DNA from: Mesorhizobium sp. Z1-4
Lineage (GTDB): Bacteria; Pseudomonadota; Alphaproteobacteria; Rhizobiales; Rhizobiaceae
NCBI RefSeq assembly: GCF_004000235.1
Contig: NZ_RCIO01000001.1
Location: 682,001 to 746,000, forward strand
DNA length: 64,000 nucleotides
Reading direction: 5' to 3'
Part shown: piece after piece, positions 1 to 8,845 of the stretch
Layout of the letters: each line of letters starts with the position of its first letter
How positions within the stretch are numbered: the stretch's first letter is position 1
Notes under the pieces: generated by a model
Seen by the model: only the letters and a program-made list of their open reading frames with translations
Told to the model about the DNA's origin: nothing
Database searches by the model: none
Program-made: the position numbers and the translations under genes

Positions 1-546
1 GTCGATGCCGACCTCGGCAAGGGTCTTGCCCTCCAGTTCTTCCACCTTGCGATCCAGCAGCGCCGCCAGCACACGGTTGGCGTAAACGATACGCCCTTCG
101 CGGTCGCGGTGGACAACGATATCGCCCAGAGCATCGACGAGACCTCGGAAGCGTTCCTCGCTTTCCTCGAGCTCCCAGAGGCGGTCGGCCAGTTCTTCGA
201 TTTCGCGCTGTTCGCGTTGCTGCGCGTTTGCTTCGACCGCCTGCGAGCGGGCCGCCATGCTGCGCATGCGGGCGACTGTGCCTGCTCCCAGGACGCCCAC
301 CGCCGCCGCCAGCGCCTGCAGCAGAAGCGGCGCCCCCGCATATACGCTGAACCCGGCAGCTGCCACGCTTGCCGCGACCAGGGTTGCCTGCATCGCGATA
401 TCGAGCGTGTTGGTTCCGGCGCCCGGCAGCATCTGCACGGGCAGCCGGTGTTTTGGGTCATTGCGGGTGTTTTCGACACGCGAAGACGCCGGCGTTCCAG
501 ACGCCGGCTCGCGCGCCGTCCCCGCCAGGTCGAGCTCCGCCAACAT
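1..546 (-). CDS. PAS-domain membrane sensor protein (probable histidine kinase), 3' part outside window
   Basis: The reading frame is open for 182 residues from ATG 546 and runs off the left edge. Residues about 47-92 contain two hydrophobic stretches separated by a short turn, consistent with a membrane hairpin. Residues about 97-130 are rich in charged residues, E and Q, and look like a coiled-coil linker. A PAS fold starts near residue 131, with the typical pattern DxxGRIVYANRVLAALL. Sensor kinases with this N-terminal plan are common in Hyphomicrobiales; the kinase domain itself is not visible here, so the class is inferred. The gene lies downstream of lspA-acuI on the same strand, 88 bases away. 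No good ribosome binding site precedes ATG 546, so the start is uncertain. Confidence 0.6.
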   Translation of the reverse strand, partial: MLAELDLAGTAREPASGTPASSRVENTRNDPKHRLPVQMLPGAGTNTLDIAMQATLVAASVAAAGFSVYAGAPLLLQALAAAVGVLGAGTVARMRSMAARSQAVEANAQQREQREIEELADRLWELEESEERFRGLVDALGDIVVHRDREGRIVYANRVLAALLDRKVEELEGKTLAEVGID

Positions 547-634
547 AGGCAGGACGGTAACAGGCAGGCATTAGAGAAGCTTTTGGCAGTTCGCTCAAAT
601 TTTAACGGTGCGCCAAATCGTTTCCCGCGGCGGG

Positions 635-1624
635 CTACATCTCCACCACAACGCGGCCGCGCACCTTGCCCTCGACAATATCGCTGGCCGCCTGCGTGAT
701 CTCCTCGAAGGAAATCCGCTTGGAAAGCGCGGCAAGCTTCTTGTGGTCGAGATCGTTGACGATGCGCTTCCAGGCCTCGACGCGCAGCGATTTGGGCGCC
801 ATGACGGAATCGACACCAAGGAGCGAGACCCCGCGCAGGATAAACGGCGCGACGGATGCCGGCAGGTCCATTCCCTGCGCCAGCCCGCAGGCTGCGACCG
901 CGCCGCCATACTGGGTTTGCGCCAGGACATTAGCCAGCGTGTGGCTGCCGACAGCATCGATACCGCCCGCCCAACGCTCCTTGCCGAGCGGTTTGCCGGG
1001 CTCGGAAAGCTCGGCGCGATCGAGGATCTCGGCCGCCCCCAGTTCCTTCAGGTAGTCGGCTTCCGATGCACGCCCCGTGGAGGCGATCACGTGGTAACCC
1101 AGCTTGCCCAGAACAGCGACGGCGACTGAACCGACACCGCCTGCCGCCCCGGTCACCACGACCGGGCCGCGCTCCGGCATCACGCCGTGGCGTTCCAGCG
1201 CCATCACGCAAAGCATTGCCGTATAACCCGCAGTGCCCACGGCCATCGCGTCGGCCGCGCTCATGCCGTCGGGCAGCGGTACCAGCCAGTCGCCCGAAAC
1301 GCGGGCGCGTCCGGCATAAGCGCCGTAGTGGGTTTCGCCCACGCCCCAGCCATTCAGCACCACCTTGTCGCCCGGGTGCCAGTCGGCATGGTCCGAGGCC
1401 GTCACGGTGCCGGCGAAATCGATACCGGGGATCATCGGCCAGCGGCGCACGACAGGCGACTTGCCGGTGATCGCCAACCCGTCCTTGTAGTTCACCGTAG
1501 TGGCTTCCACCGCAACGGTGACGTCGCCTTCCATCAGTTCGTCCTCGGTCATGTCGACGATTTCGACCGATTGCGACTTGTCTTCGTTGCGCGATACGCG
1601 GATGGCCCTGAATGTCTCTGACAT
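635..1624 (-). CDS. acuI: Probable internal translation product: acrylyl-CoA reductase AcuI (MDR family)
   Basis: Within the LspA-AcuI frame, ATG 1624 opens a 329-residue protein that starts as AcuI/YhdH proteins usually do ([10 protein letters not shown]). An AGGAAA ribosome binding site lies six bases upstream. The protein has the MDR architecture: a GroES-like N-terminal domain with PGIDFAGTV near residue 65, then a Rossmann domain with [18 protein letters not shown]. The zinc-ligand cysteines of classical alcohol dehydrogenases are absent, as expected for this NADPH-dependent branch. The family reduces acryloyl-CoA to propionyl-CoA and acts on related enoyl compounds. This entry is an alternative product of the fused ORF, not an extra gene; only proteomics can tell which form exists. 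Confidence 0.55.
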   Translation of the reverse strand: MSETFRAIRVSRNEDKSQSVEIVDMTEDELMEGDVTVAVEATTVNYKDGLAITGKSPVVRRWPMIPGIDFAGTVTASDHADWHPGDKVVLNGWGVGETHYGAYAGRARVSGDWLVPLPDGMSAADAMAVGTAGYTAMLCVMALERHGVMPERGPVVVTGAAGGVGSVAVAVLGKLGYHVIASTGRASEADYLKELGAAEILDRAELSEPGKPLGKERWAGGIDAVGSHTLANVLAQTQYGGAVAACGLAQGMDLPASVAPFILRGVSLLGVDSVMAPKSLRVEAWKRIVNDLDHKKLAALSKRISFEEITQAASDIVEGKVRGRVVVEM

Positions 1625-2194
1625 ATCGTTTCCTGCGTGTTTGGCGGGTTCGTTGGAAATGTGCGGCGCGGCGGGCGCCGGGTCAACGGGCTGCGGTTCG
1701 GCGCCCGGCGCTGCCGCGGCTTCGGCACGGGTACGGCGACGCCAGTCGACAACTTCCTGCAGGATCACGAACCCGGCGCCCACCGTGATGGCGGCGTCGG
1801 CAAGATTGAACACCGCGAACGACCAGCTCGGCGTATGAAAAAGCACATAGTCGACGACATAACCGAGCATGGCGCGGTCGATCAGATTGCCAAGCGCGCC
1901 GCCCAGAATGAGCGCGAAGCCAATGCGCGCAATCCACTGATGCGCGGCAGATTTGAAGGCCAGCCAGGCGATGAACGCCAGCACCGCAAGAACAAGTCCG
2001 ATCAGACGCCAGTCGTCTGCGCCCGCGAACATGGAGAATGCGACGCCGGTGTTGTGGGTGCGAAAGAGCGACAGGAAAGGCAGCAGCACGATCTGCTCGT
2101 GCATACCCATGCCGGCCTCGACCAGATGCTTGATGATCTGATCGGCCACCACCACGACGGCGCCCAGCAACCCGTAGCCGAAGAGCGGCCGCAT
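635..2194 (-). CDS. lspA: Signal peptidase II fused in frame to an acrylyl-CoA-reductase-type MDR enzyme (LspA-AcuI)
   Basis: ATG 2194 overlaps the stop of the upstream methyltransferase gene (TGATG). Residues 1-155 are a complete lipoprotein signal peptidase: four hydrophobic segments and the conserved motifs NTGVAFSMF (48-56), GNLIDR with Asp106, and FNLAD with Asp133, the two catalytic aspartates of the family. No stop codon follows. The frame continues through an Ala/Pro-rich linker (about 156-190) into a full-length YhdH/AcuI-type quinone-oxidoreductase-like protein (191-519). LspA normally ends after about 160-170 residues with its C terminus in the cytoplasm, so a fused cytoplasmic enzyme is topologically possible. 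An internal ribosome binding site (see the acuI entry) may also give separate AcuI. Whether the fused protein is made is inferred from the open frame only. Confidence 0.8.
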   Translation of the reverse strand: MRPLFGYGLLGAVVVVADQIIKHLVEAGMGMHEQIVLLPFLSLFRTHNTGVAFSMFAGADDWRLIGLVLAVLAFIAWLAFKSAAHQWIARIGFALILGGALGNLIDRAMLGYVVDYVLFHTPSWSFAVFNLADAAITVGAGFVILQEVVDWRRRTRAEAAAAPGAEPQPVDPAPAAPHISNEPAKHAGNDMSETFRAIRVSRNEDKSQSVEIVDMTEDELMEGDVTVAVEATTVNYKDGLAITGKSPVVRRWPMIPGIDFAGTVTASDHADWHPGDKVVLNGWGVGETHYGAYAGRARVSGDWLVPLPDGMSAADAMAVGTAGYTAMLCVMALERHGVMPERGPVVVTGAAGGVGSVAVAVLGKLGYHVIASTGRASEADYLKELGAAEILDRAELSEPGKPLGKERWAGGIDAVGSHTLANVLAQTQYGGAVAACGLAQGMDLPASVAPFILRGVSLLGVDSVMAPKSLRVEAWKRIVNDLDHKKLAALSKRISFEEITQAASDIVEGKVRGRVVVEM

Positions 2195-3036
2195 CAGCCG
2201 GTCACCTTCAACGCGGCACGACGAACTTCGTAGAGCATCACACCGGTCGCTACGGAGAGATTGAGCGAATCCGCCCTGCCCGCCTGCGGGATCAGCACCA
2301 GCCGGTCGCATGCCTGTGCAAGGTCATCGGGCAGGCCCTGCTGCTCGTTGCCCATGAGCAGGATCACCGGGCCGGCATAATCCACTTCACGGTAGTCTAC
2401 CGCACCTTTGAGATGCGTGCCGACCATCATGCCGCCGGCGCCTCTTCGCCAGTCGAGAAATGCGGCGGCGTCGCACTTCGCCAGCCTTGTCGCGAATATG
2501 GAGCCCATGGAGGCGCGCACGGCCTCCAGCGAGTACGGGTCGGTCGTGTCGCCGACGAGGATCACGCCGGCTGCCCCCACAGCGTCCACCGTGCGGACGA
2601 TGGTGCCCAGATTGCCGGGATCGCGCACCCGGTCGAGCGCCACCCAGACCTCGCCCTCCGCCGGCTTTATGTCGGCAAGCGGCTGATATCTTTGCTCGAA
2701 GACCGCCAGCACCGCCTGCGGGTTGTCGCGGCGCGTGATACCGGTCAGCACCTTTTCGCTAACTTCCAGCACCAGACCGCCGGCGGCAACGGTGCGTGCC
2801 GCAACCTTGCCGACGGCAGCATTCGCCTTTTGAGACTTGGCGATCACCAGCGTGCGGATCTCCCAGCCGAGATCGAGCGCCTCGATGACGAGTTTTAGCC
2901 CCTCGGCCATGAAGGTGCCGCTCTGATCGCGGTATTTCTTCACGCCAAGCGCGCGAATGTCCTTCACGATCGGGTTGGCCAGGCTGGTGACTTCCTTCAC
3001 CTGGCCGGGGGCTCCCCTGCCGCGCTGCCCGCTCAT
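2194..3036 (-). CDS. TrmH/SpoU-family RNA 2'-O-methyltransferase
   Basis: This 280-residue protein has the SPOUT knot motifs in order: [19 protein letters not shown] (motif 1), [10 protein letters not shown] (motif 2) and [16 protein letters not shown] (motif 3). The N-terminal part resembles the substrate-binding SpoU domain ([10 protein letters not shown]...[15 protein letters not shown]). Members methylate the 2'-OH of ribose in rRNA or tRNA using SAM; the exact target cannot be read from sequence. ATG 3036 was chosen because it overlaps the stop of the upstream methyltransferase as ATGA, and the longer frame upstream of it is only the shadow of that gene. It overlaps lspA downstream by one base, so the three genes are probably translationally coupled. 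Confidence 0.88.
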   Translation of the reverse strand: MSGQRGRGAPGQVKEVTSLANPIVKDIRALGVKKYRDQSGTFMAEGLKLVIEALDLGWEIRTLVIAKSQKANAAVGKVAARTVAAGGLVLEVSEKVLTGITRRDNPQAVLAVFEQRYQPLADIKPAEGEVWVALDRVRDPGNLGTIVRTVDAVGAAGVILVGDTTDPYSLEAVRASMGSIFATRLAKCDAAAFLDWRRGAGGMMVGTHLKGAVDYREVDYAGPVILLMGNEQQGLPDDLAQACDRLVLIPQAGRADSLNLSVATGVMLYEVRRAALKVTG

Positions 3037-4055
3037 TGCGCCACCCATCGCGCAAACATGGAGGTCGACAGCGCCCGGCCTGCAGTTTCCTCGCGGATGA
3101 TCAGTTCGCCCGATTCCACCACGCCGCCCTTGCCGGCCATAGCGCCGCGCAGAAGGCCGTGGATGGAAAAGAAGGACGAACGCACCGCATAGGCCGTCAG
3201 CACCATTGCAAGCGCCCTGTCGCTCAGTATTTCGCGGCACAGCGCCACCATTTCCGGCAGATCCTCGAAGAGTTGCCAGACCTCGCCCTTCGGGCCGCGC
3301 CCGAATGCCGGCGGGTCGAGCAGAATAATATCGTAGCGGTTTCCGCGGCGCACCTCGCGCTCGGCAAAACGCATCGCATCCTCGCATATCCAGCGCACCG
3401 GCTTGTTTTCCAGACGTGCTATCGCCTGGTTTTCGCGCGCCCAGCCGATCGCCTTCTTGGAAGCATCGACATGGGTGACCTCCGCTCCGGCTTCCGCCGC
3501 CACCAGCGAGGCAAGCCCCGTATAACCGAACAGGTTGAGCACCTTCACCGGGCGGCCGGCAGCGCCGATGAGCCCTGCCATATGGCGCCAGTGCGACGCC
3601 TGCTCGGGAAAGACGCCGACATGGCGGAAGGAGGTGAAACGGCCGAGATAATCGATGCCGTCATGGCGCATCGGCCAGGTTTCGCCGAGCGGCTGCCTGG
3701 GAAAACGCCAGCGTCCCAGGCCCTCCTCGTCGGTGTCGCCGGTGAAGACGGCATCGACGTTCTGCCACACATGCTGCGGCAGCGCGCGCGGCCAAATCGC
3801 CTGTCCCTCGGGGCGCACCACACGGTATTCACCGAAGCGCTCGAGCTTTTCGCCGTCGCCGGAATCGATCAGCGCATAGTTTTCGTCAGGCCCGACCTCC
3901 AGAATGATCGGCAGGCGCTCGGCCGGAAGCTCGCCCTGCCTGAAAGCAGGCCGCTGGCGTTCGCCGCCAACGGGCCTTGCCGCCGCCTGCTCGGCGGGGG
4001 GCTGGTTGCGCCCCGGCGGGCGGTTGCCGCGCTTCCTGTTCCTTGCTGGCTTCAA
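3033..4055 (-). CDS. Class I SAM-dependent rRNA methyltransferase (RlmI/RlmL-like)
   Basis: The protein is about 340 residues. It carries a class I SAM-binding motif (VLNLFGYTGLASLVAAEAGAEV), an acidic loop (HVDASKKAIGWARENQ) and a post-motif DIILLDPPAFGRGPKGEVW, typical of 23S rRNA cytosine-5 or guanine-N2 methyltransferases. No PUA domain is seen at the N terminus; the first 50 residues are basic and Pro/Arg-rich. The start is uncertain. TTG 4055 has GGAGA at 8-base spacing and is used here; ATG 4121 is an in-frame alternative with a weaker site. The gene is divergent from the caspase gene at 4205 and leads a tightly overlapping minus-strand run (methyltransferase, TrmH-like, lspA-acuI). 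Confidence 0.8.
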   Translation of the reverse strand: MKPARNRKRGNRPPGRNQPPAEQAAARPVGGERQRPAFRQGELPAERLPIILEVGPDENYALIDSGDGEKLERFGEYRVVRPEGQAIWPRALPQHVWQNVDAVFTGDTDEEGLGRWRFPRQPLGETWPMRHDGIDYLGRFTSFRHVGVFPEQASHWRHMAGLIGAAGRPVKVLNLFGYTGLASLVAAEAGAEVTHVDASKKAIGWARENQAIARLENKPVRWICEDAMRFAEREVRRGNRYDIILLDPPAFGRGPKGEVWQLFEDLPEMVALCREILSDRALAMVLTAYAVRSSFFSIHGLLRGAMAGKGGVVESGELIIREETAGRALSTSMFARWVAQ

Positions 4056-4204
4056 GCAAATGCTCTCCGGCTGGTCGCGGCGCTTTTGGCATAGGCCCGG
4101 AAGGCGCGCAACGGTTCGCATTGTTGCCCGCTGCCCCGCTTTCAGCCAATTTGGCGCATAGAAGGATTTCCGCGGCATTGGGAATGCAGGACGGGTTGGG
4201 CGGA

Positions 4205-5923
4205 ATGAGCATTCGAATGTGTCTGCGGGCTTTGGTGTCCGCCGCCTTTGCAATTGTCTTGATCGCCGGCCAGAGCGACAAAGCTTGGGCAGCAGCGGTG
4301 CTTCTCGACAGCAAGGAAATCGCGCGCCGGGAGGAAGCCAAGCAGGCGGATCGCGCAGCACGCGAAGCCGAGCTCAAGACACTGCTCGACTCGCTGAGCA
4401 CAGCTCCGACGATTGGTAGCAACGCAGGCAGCAACGGCCAAAAGCGGGTCGCGCTGGTTGTCGGCAACAACGACTATGCGGAGCTGAAAGACCTCGACAA
4501 GGCGGTCGGCGATGCCGGCACGATCGCCGATGCGCTCGAAGGTCTCGGTTTCACCGTGACCATGCTGGAAAACATGAACGTCGACGATTTCGACGTGGCG
4601 CTGTCGGCATTCTACGAGAGCATCGGCGAAGGCGATATCGCCTTCTTTTTCTATGCCGGCCACGGCATTGCGGCAGAGGGCGTGAACTATCTGCTGCCGG
4701 TCGACATGCCGGAAATCAAACCGTCGGAAGTGCGTCGGGTTGAGCGCAACGCAATCGATGCGACGCGCATCGTTTCCGAAATCACGGCGCGCGGCGCGCA
4801 ACTCGCCTTCGTGGTGCTCGACGCCTGCCGCGACGATCCGTTTCCGCAGCACGACACGCGCGGAGCGTCGCGGCTTGGCGGCCTTGCGCGCATGACGCCC
4901 GACCCCGGCGCATTCGTCATCTATTCCGCTGGCACCGGCCAGACCGCGCTCGATCGGCTTTCGCCGCAGGATGAAGACCCGAATTCGATCTTCACACGCA
5001 AGTTTCATTCGATCCTGACGACGCCGGGCATGCCGATCGTGGAAATCGCCAAACGCACGCAAGTGGAAGTGAAAGCGCTGGCAGATCGCGTACGCCACGA
5101 CCAGGCCCCGGCCTATTACGATCAGGTGATCGGCCAGTTCTATTTCCGCAATCCGGAGCCGAAGCTCTACGGCCTCGTCATCGGCATCGATGAATACAAC
5201 CGCGCGCAGCAATTGCGCGGCGCGGTGAACGACGCGCGCTGGGTGGCCGGCGCGCTGCGTGACGCGGGGGCCGCCGACGTCATCGAAATCACCGACCGGG
5301 ACGCGCGGCCGCAATTCATCGAATTCGCCTGGAAGCGTCTCGTCGATCAGGCGAAGCCCGGCGACACGATCGTGTTTTCCTATGCCGGCGCCAGCTCGCA
5401 CGAAAATGTCGAGGGCAAGCCGGAGGAGCCGGACGGGCGCGACGAATATCTGGCGCTCGCCGATTTCGACTGGAATGTACTGCATCAGGCAGGCGAGCGG
5501 CCGGAAGCTTCGGCGGTTCTCTATGACGATGTGCTGACCGGCTGGATGGAAAAAGCTGCGGCGAAGAACCTCAACGTCATTCTGGTGGTCGACGGCTGTT
5601 ATGGCGGTGGTCTGCTTGACCGCGAGTTTGCCAATGTCAGCTTCATCGGCGGCAGCGCCGAGGACGAGGTTGTGCTCGAGTATGAAGTCGCCGGCGAGTA
5701 CCACGGCATCGTCAGCGCGCTTTTCTCCGACGCGATTGACGGCGCGGCCGACCGCAACAGCGACGGCTTCGTCTCACAGAAGGAGCTCTTCGCCCACATC
5801 CAGGCCCGCACCTTCGACTATGTCGGGTTCGACCAGACGCCACAGTTTTTCCCGGCCGTCGAAAGCTCGTCGACCGACCTGGCGCTGTTTCGCATCGGAA
5901 GCGCGAAAGCGCCGAAGGAATAA
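4205..5923 (+). CDS. Secreted tandem caspase-like (peptidase C14) protein with an EF-hand
   Basis: The 572-residue protein begins with a signal peptide (n-region Arg, hydrophobic core 9-22, AWA-A near 28-30) and a short charged helix. Caspase domain 1 (about 80-315) has VALVVGNNDY, the catalytic His153 in FFYAGHG and Cys208 in VLDACRDDPF. Domain 2 (about 320-545) restarts with LYGLVIGIDEY and keeps Cys465 in VVDGCYGGG, but the GHG position reads GASSHE (395-400). The usual catalytic His is therefore replaced by Ala396, with a nearby His399. The stretch EEPDGRDEYLALADFD resembles metacaspase type I acidic loops. Residues 516-527 (DRNSDGFVSQKE) fit the EF-hand calcium loop at positions 1, 3, 5, 6 and 12. 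Caspase-family proteins cleave after basic or acidic residues; the bacterial role is unknown. It ends one base before the convergent ornithine-cyclodeaminase-family gene. Confidence 0.85.
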   Translation: MSIRMCLRALVSAAFAIVLIAGQSDKAWAAAVLLDSKEIARREEAKQADRAAREAELKTLLDSLSTAPTIGSNAGSNGQKRVALVVGNNDYAELKDLDKAVGDAGTIADALEGLGFTVTMLENMNVDDFDVALSAFYESIGEGDIAFFFYAGHGIAAEGVNYLLPVDMPEIKPSEVRRVERNAIDATRIVSEITARGAQLAFVVLDACRDDPFPQHDTRGASRLGGLARMTPDPGAFVIYSAGTGQTALDRLSPQDEDPNSIFTRKFHSILTTPGMPIVEIAKRTQVEVKALADRVRHDQAPAYYDQVIGQFYFRNPEPKLYGLVIGIDEYNRAQQLRGAVNDARWVAGALRDAGAADVIEITDRDARPQFIEFAWKRLVDQAKPGDTIVFSYAGASSHENVEGKPEEPDGRDEYLALADFDWNVLHQAGERPEASAVLYDDVLTGWMEKAAAKNLNVILVVDGCYGGGLLDREFANVSFIGGSAEDEVVLEYEVAGEYHGIVSALFSDAIDGAADRNSDGFVSQKELFAHIQARTFDYVGFDQTPQFFPAVESSSTDLALFRIGSAKAPKE

Positions 5924-5924
5924 G

Positions 5925-6887
5925 TCAGGCGAGCCGGCCTGCGACGTAGATGGCGGCAGCGAGATCCTCCAGCGCCGCACCTACCGACTTGAAAAGTGTG
6001 ATCTCATCCGCCCCGCGCCGGCCTTCCACTTCGCCGCGGGCGAGCTGGAACAGATCGCCGGCAATCGCCTCTTCGGCAAGCGCCCCCGAGGAAATCGCCT
6101 GGACTATGTCGCCCGCCTCTTTCAGCGCGCCGCCGCGCGTGTCGACATAGACCCGCGCCCGGCGGATCGCATCGTCGTCGCTTTCGCGCATGGTGGGCGA
6201 AAAGGCGCCGACCAGATCGACATGCGTGCCTTCTTTCAATGCAGCGCCGTGGATCAGCGGCACGGTCGAGATCGTTGCCGCGGTGACGATGTCGGCATCT
6301 TCGAGAGCGGCATCGATGTCCTCGACCGCGCTGGCCTGAAAACCTTCTGAAGCGAGGTCTGCCGCCACACGCTCGGCGTTGTGCGGCGTGCGGTTCCAGA
6401 CCGCGATTTCGCGGATTGGTCTCAGGGCTGAGTGAGCGCGTGCCAGATAGGGTGACAGCGCACCGGCGCCCACCACCAGAAGGCGGCTAGCATCGGGCCG
6501 CGCCAGATAATCGGCGGCGAGTGCTGAGGCGGCAGCGGTACGCCAAAGCGTCAGGCTCGCGCCGTCGATCAATGCCTGCGGTTCGCCGGTGGTGCCGTCG
6601 AGCAGCAGATATTGCGCCATTACGGCCGGCTTGCCGATCTTATTGTTATCGGGCGAAACGCTGGCGATCTTAACGCCGATATGGCCGCTACCCTCAAAGC
6701 CGTCGGCGGCAAAGTCCGTCCATGCAGGCATCAGAAGCAGCGTCGTCGCTTCGCCCTGCGGCCGCTCGACGGTGTGGTGGTGCCGCACGGGCTGGATTGC
6801 GCCAAGGCGGAAGGCATCGCGCAAAACGTTGATCAACGCGCGAAAATCCAGCGTCTCATTCACCTCGGCTGCGGAGATAATGCGCAT
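5925..6887 (-). CDS. Ornithine cyclodeaminase / mu-crystallin family protein
   Basis: This 320-residue protein has the fold of the OCD/mu-crystallin family: an N-terminal substrate half with LLLMPAW and GVKIASVSPDNN, and an NAD-binding Rossmann half with LLVVGAGALSPYLARAHSAL, followed by EIAVWNRTPHNAERVAADL. Family members are ornithine cyclodeaminases, alanine dehydrogenases or ketimine reductases; the sequence alone does not decide between these. It is convergent with the tandem-caspase gene and 11 bases downstream of the LapA-domain gene on the same strand, which suggests one transcript with it. Confidence 0.85.
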   Translation of the reverse strand: MRIISAAEVNETLDFRALINVLRDAFRLGAIQPVRHHHTVERPQGEATTLLLMPAWTDFAADGFEGSGHIGVKIASVSPDNNKIGKPAVMAQYLLLDGTTGEPQALIDGASLTLWRTAAASALAADYLARPDASRLLVVGAGALSPYLARAHSALRPIREIAVWNRTPHNAERVAADLASEGFQASAVEDIDAALEDADIVTAATISTVPLIHGAALKEGTHVDLVGAFSPTMRESDDDAIRRARVYVDTRGGALKEAGDIVQAISSGALAEEAIAGDLFQLARGEVEGRRGADEITLFKSVGAALEDLAAAIYVAGRLA

Positions 6888-6898
6888 TCGGGCAAGCG

Positions 6899-7216
6899 CT
6901 ACGCGTTCGGTTTCGGCAGCGCGGTGGTAGACACTTGCGGCGGCTGATTGCGCAAGCTGCGGACCTCCGCGCCACGCTGCCGCGCCAGCTTGCGGTACTG
7001 GCCCTGTCGAATCCAGGTAATCACCGCGCCCAGCATGAGCCCCAGCGCCAGCGCCGCGAACAGGAACACGAACAGCGGCAGGTGAACCGTCAGCGCCGGG
7101 TTGCCGGGGTTGAAAGGATCAATTGTGAAGGGGACCGAGGTCCGGTTTGCCACGGCAAGGGCGATCAGCACCACGGCCAGCGGCAGAAAAACAACGAAAA
7201 CGAGAATCCGGTTCAT
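6899..7216 (-). CDS. LapA-domain (DUF1049) small membrane protein
   Basis: This is a 105-residue protein with two strong transmembrane segments (about 5-24 and 45-68) separated by a short periplasmic loop, followed by a basic cytoplasmic tail ending PPQVSTTALPKPNA. This is the layout of the LapA/YciS family, whose E. coli members help LPS assembly by scaffolding LapB. It lies downstream of ihfB on the same strand, the usual alphaproteobacterial neighbourhood, and just upstream of the ornithine-cyclodeaminase-family gene. Function is inferred from family only. Confidence 0.75.
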   Translation of the reverse strand: MNRILVFVVFLPLAVVLIALAVANRTSVPFTIDPFNPGNPALTVHLPLFVFLFAALALGLMLGAVITWIRQGQYRKLARQRGAEVRSLRNQPPQVSTTALPKPNA

Positions 7217-7272
7217 TGCGCGTCCATCACTTCAGGAAGTCGGTCCCGGAGCCGGCCTCCCGGTCGGGTTGC

Positions 7273-7560
7273 CTAACTACTGCCCCCGTTGAGGCGCTCG
7301 CGCAACTCCTTGCCGGTCTTAAAGAACGGAATCCACTTCTCCTCGACCTCGACGGACTCGCCGGTACGGGGATTGCGACCGACGCGGGCCGGCCGGTTCT
7401 TGACCGAGAATGCGCCGAAGCCGCGCAACTCGACGCGGTTGCCTTCGGCAAGCGCTGTGGTGATTTCCTCGAAAATCGCATTCACGATGTTTTCTACATC
7501 CCGCAGGAAGAGGTGCGGATTGCGATTAGCGATGGTCTGCACGAGTTCCGACTTGATCAT
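7273..7560 (-). CDS. ihfB: Integration host factor beta subunit
   Basis: This 95-residue protein is typical of IHF-beta: [15 protein letters not shown] at the N terminus, [12 protein letters not shown] helices, [10 protein letters not shown] and the DNA-kink arm [16 protein letters not shown] is a heterodimeric architectural DNA-bending protein used in replication, recombination and sigma-54 transcription. ATG 7560 was chosen over GTG 7566 because an AGGAGGGG ribosome binding site lies five bases upstream of it, and IHF-beta proteins start MIKSEL. It is 65 bases downstream of sppA on the same strand. Confidence 0.95.
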   Translation of the reverse strand: MIKSELVQTIANRNPHLFLRDVENIVNAIFEEITTALAEGNRVELRGFGAFSVKNRPARVGRNPRTGESVEVEEKWIPFFKTGKELRERLNGGSS

Positions 7561-7625
7561 AGCCACCCCTCCTCGTTTGAGCGCCTTTGCCGCGTAGCGG
7601 AATGATTTTTAAGTGTTTATTCTGT

Positions 7626-8591
7626 TCAACGAGCTGTTTCAGGGTGCCAGACCGACACCAGACCGTCAAGGAAGATACGGTCCGCGCCGACCTCGGAGAG
7701 CAAGTCGCCACCGACCGGCAGTCCGAGCAGGCGCGCAATCGCGGCGGTCGCGCTACCGGCCGTAAGCCATGCCTGAGCGCCGGTATCGGCTTTCCATTCG
7801 ATGACTTTCAGGTTCTTGGCGAGCCCCTTGCCCTCAAGCCAGGCACGCGCCTCGTCTTCACCGCCAAGCGAGTCGACCAGTTTGTTTTCGAGCGCCTGGC
7901 GGCCGGTGAAAACCGAGCCATCGGCAAGCGCCAGCACCTCGGCGCGCGACAGCGGCCGGCGCTCCTCCACGAGGCCGACGAACCAGTCGTAACTGTCCAT
8001 GATCATGGCGCGGATCATTTCCCGCTCCTCGTCGGTGGTCGGCGAAAACGGCGACGGCTCTGCCTTGAGCGGCGACGACTTCACGCCTTCGAGCTTGACG
8101 CCGATCTTGTCCATCAGGCCGGTAACGTCGGGGAATTGGAACAGCACGCCTATCGACCCGACGATGGAAGACTGGCGCGCGACGATATGATCGCTCGCGC
8201 TTGAAATCATGTAGCCGGCGGAAGCGGCAAGTGTTCCAACCTGGGCGACAACCGGTTTCTGCGCAGAAATCTTGCGTACCGCCTCGTAGATTGCCTCGCC
8301 GCCGGCCGTTGTTCCGCCCGGTGAATCGACCGCCAGGATTACGCCTTTCACAGTCTGCGATTCCGCCACCGCCCTGAGGCGCTTCAGCAGTTCCTCGTCG
8401 TCGGTGATGGTGCCCTCGATGCGCACCTTGGCGATGTGGTCGGTGGCTTTTGGCCCTAAGCTGTCGGCGAAAAGGCCGAAACCGGACGCAATGATCGCAA
8501 TCGCGGCAATGGCCAGTGCAACCACACGCCAGAAGGTAAGCTTGCGGCGCAAACGGCGGCGATCGATGATCTCATCGGCGGTGTTGGGCAT
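7626..8591 (-). CDS. sppA: Signal peptide peptidase SppA (short, 36K type)
   Basis: The protein is 321 residues with one N-terminal transmembrane anchor (about 22-44) and a single S49 protease domain. The nucleophile is Ser124 in TLAASAGYM and the general base is Lys176 in SSPLKAEPS, the Ser-Lys dyad of the family. AVDSPGGT (88-94) forms the oxyanion loop. It degrades cleaved signal peptides in the membrane. ATG 8591 is preferred to the upstream GTG because GAGG sits six bases before it. Its length matches the half-size SppA of alphaproteobacteria rather than the 67-kDa E. coli enzyme. It is divergent from lptA. Confidence 0.9.
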   Translation of the reverse strand: MPNTADEIIDRRRLRRKLTFWRVVALAIAAIAIIASGFGLFADSLGPKATDHIAKVRIEGTITDDEELLKRLRAVAESQTVKGVILAVDSPGGTTAGGEAIYEAVRKISAQKPVVAQVGTLAASAGYMISSASDHIVARQSSIVGSIGVLFQFPDVTGLMDKIGVKLEGVKSSPLKAEPSPFSPTTDEEREMIRAMIMDSYDWFVGLVEERRPLSRAEVLALADGSVFTGRQALENKLVDSLGGEDEARAWLEGKGLAKNLKVIEWKADTGAQAWLTAGSATAAIARLLGLPVGGDLLSEVGADRIFLDGLVSVWHPETAR

Positions 8592-8845
8592 GTCGGGCCT
8601 CACAGGTGAACCAGAGCGCTGATGTAGAGCATCGCGGCCTCGGGTTGAAGGGCCGCAAGCGGCCGAGTTGACGCGCCATCGCGCGCGTTCCTTCCTTTCA
8701 TCCCAAAATAACCATAATGGGGTATAGGTTTCGGCTTCAATACGGTCGCCCGGGCTGAGCGGCCGAATGACGACATGTCGGGGGTTGCTTCACCTCTCAG
8801 GTTGGACAATCTCGAGCGCGGCATGCGATTCGTGGCGGGGCGCAG

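Noticed and set aside
4142-5704. 520-residue minus-strand frame over the tandem-caspase gene
   Set aside because: Antisense shadow; the plus strand has the signal peptide and the caspase motifs.
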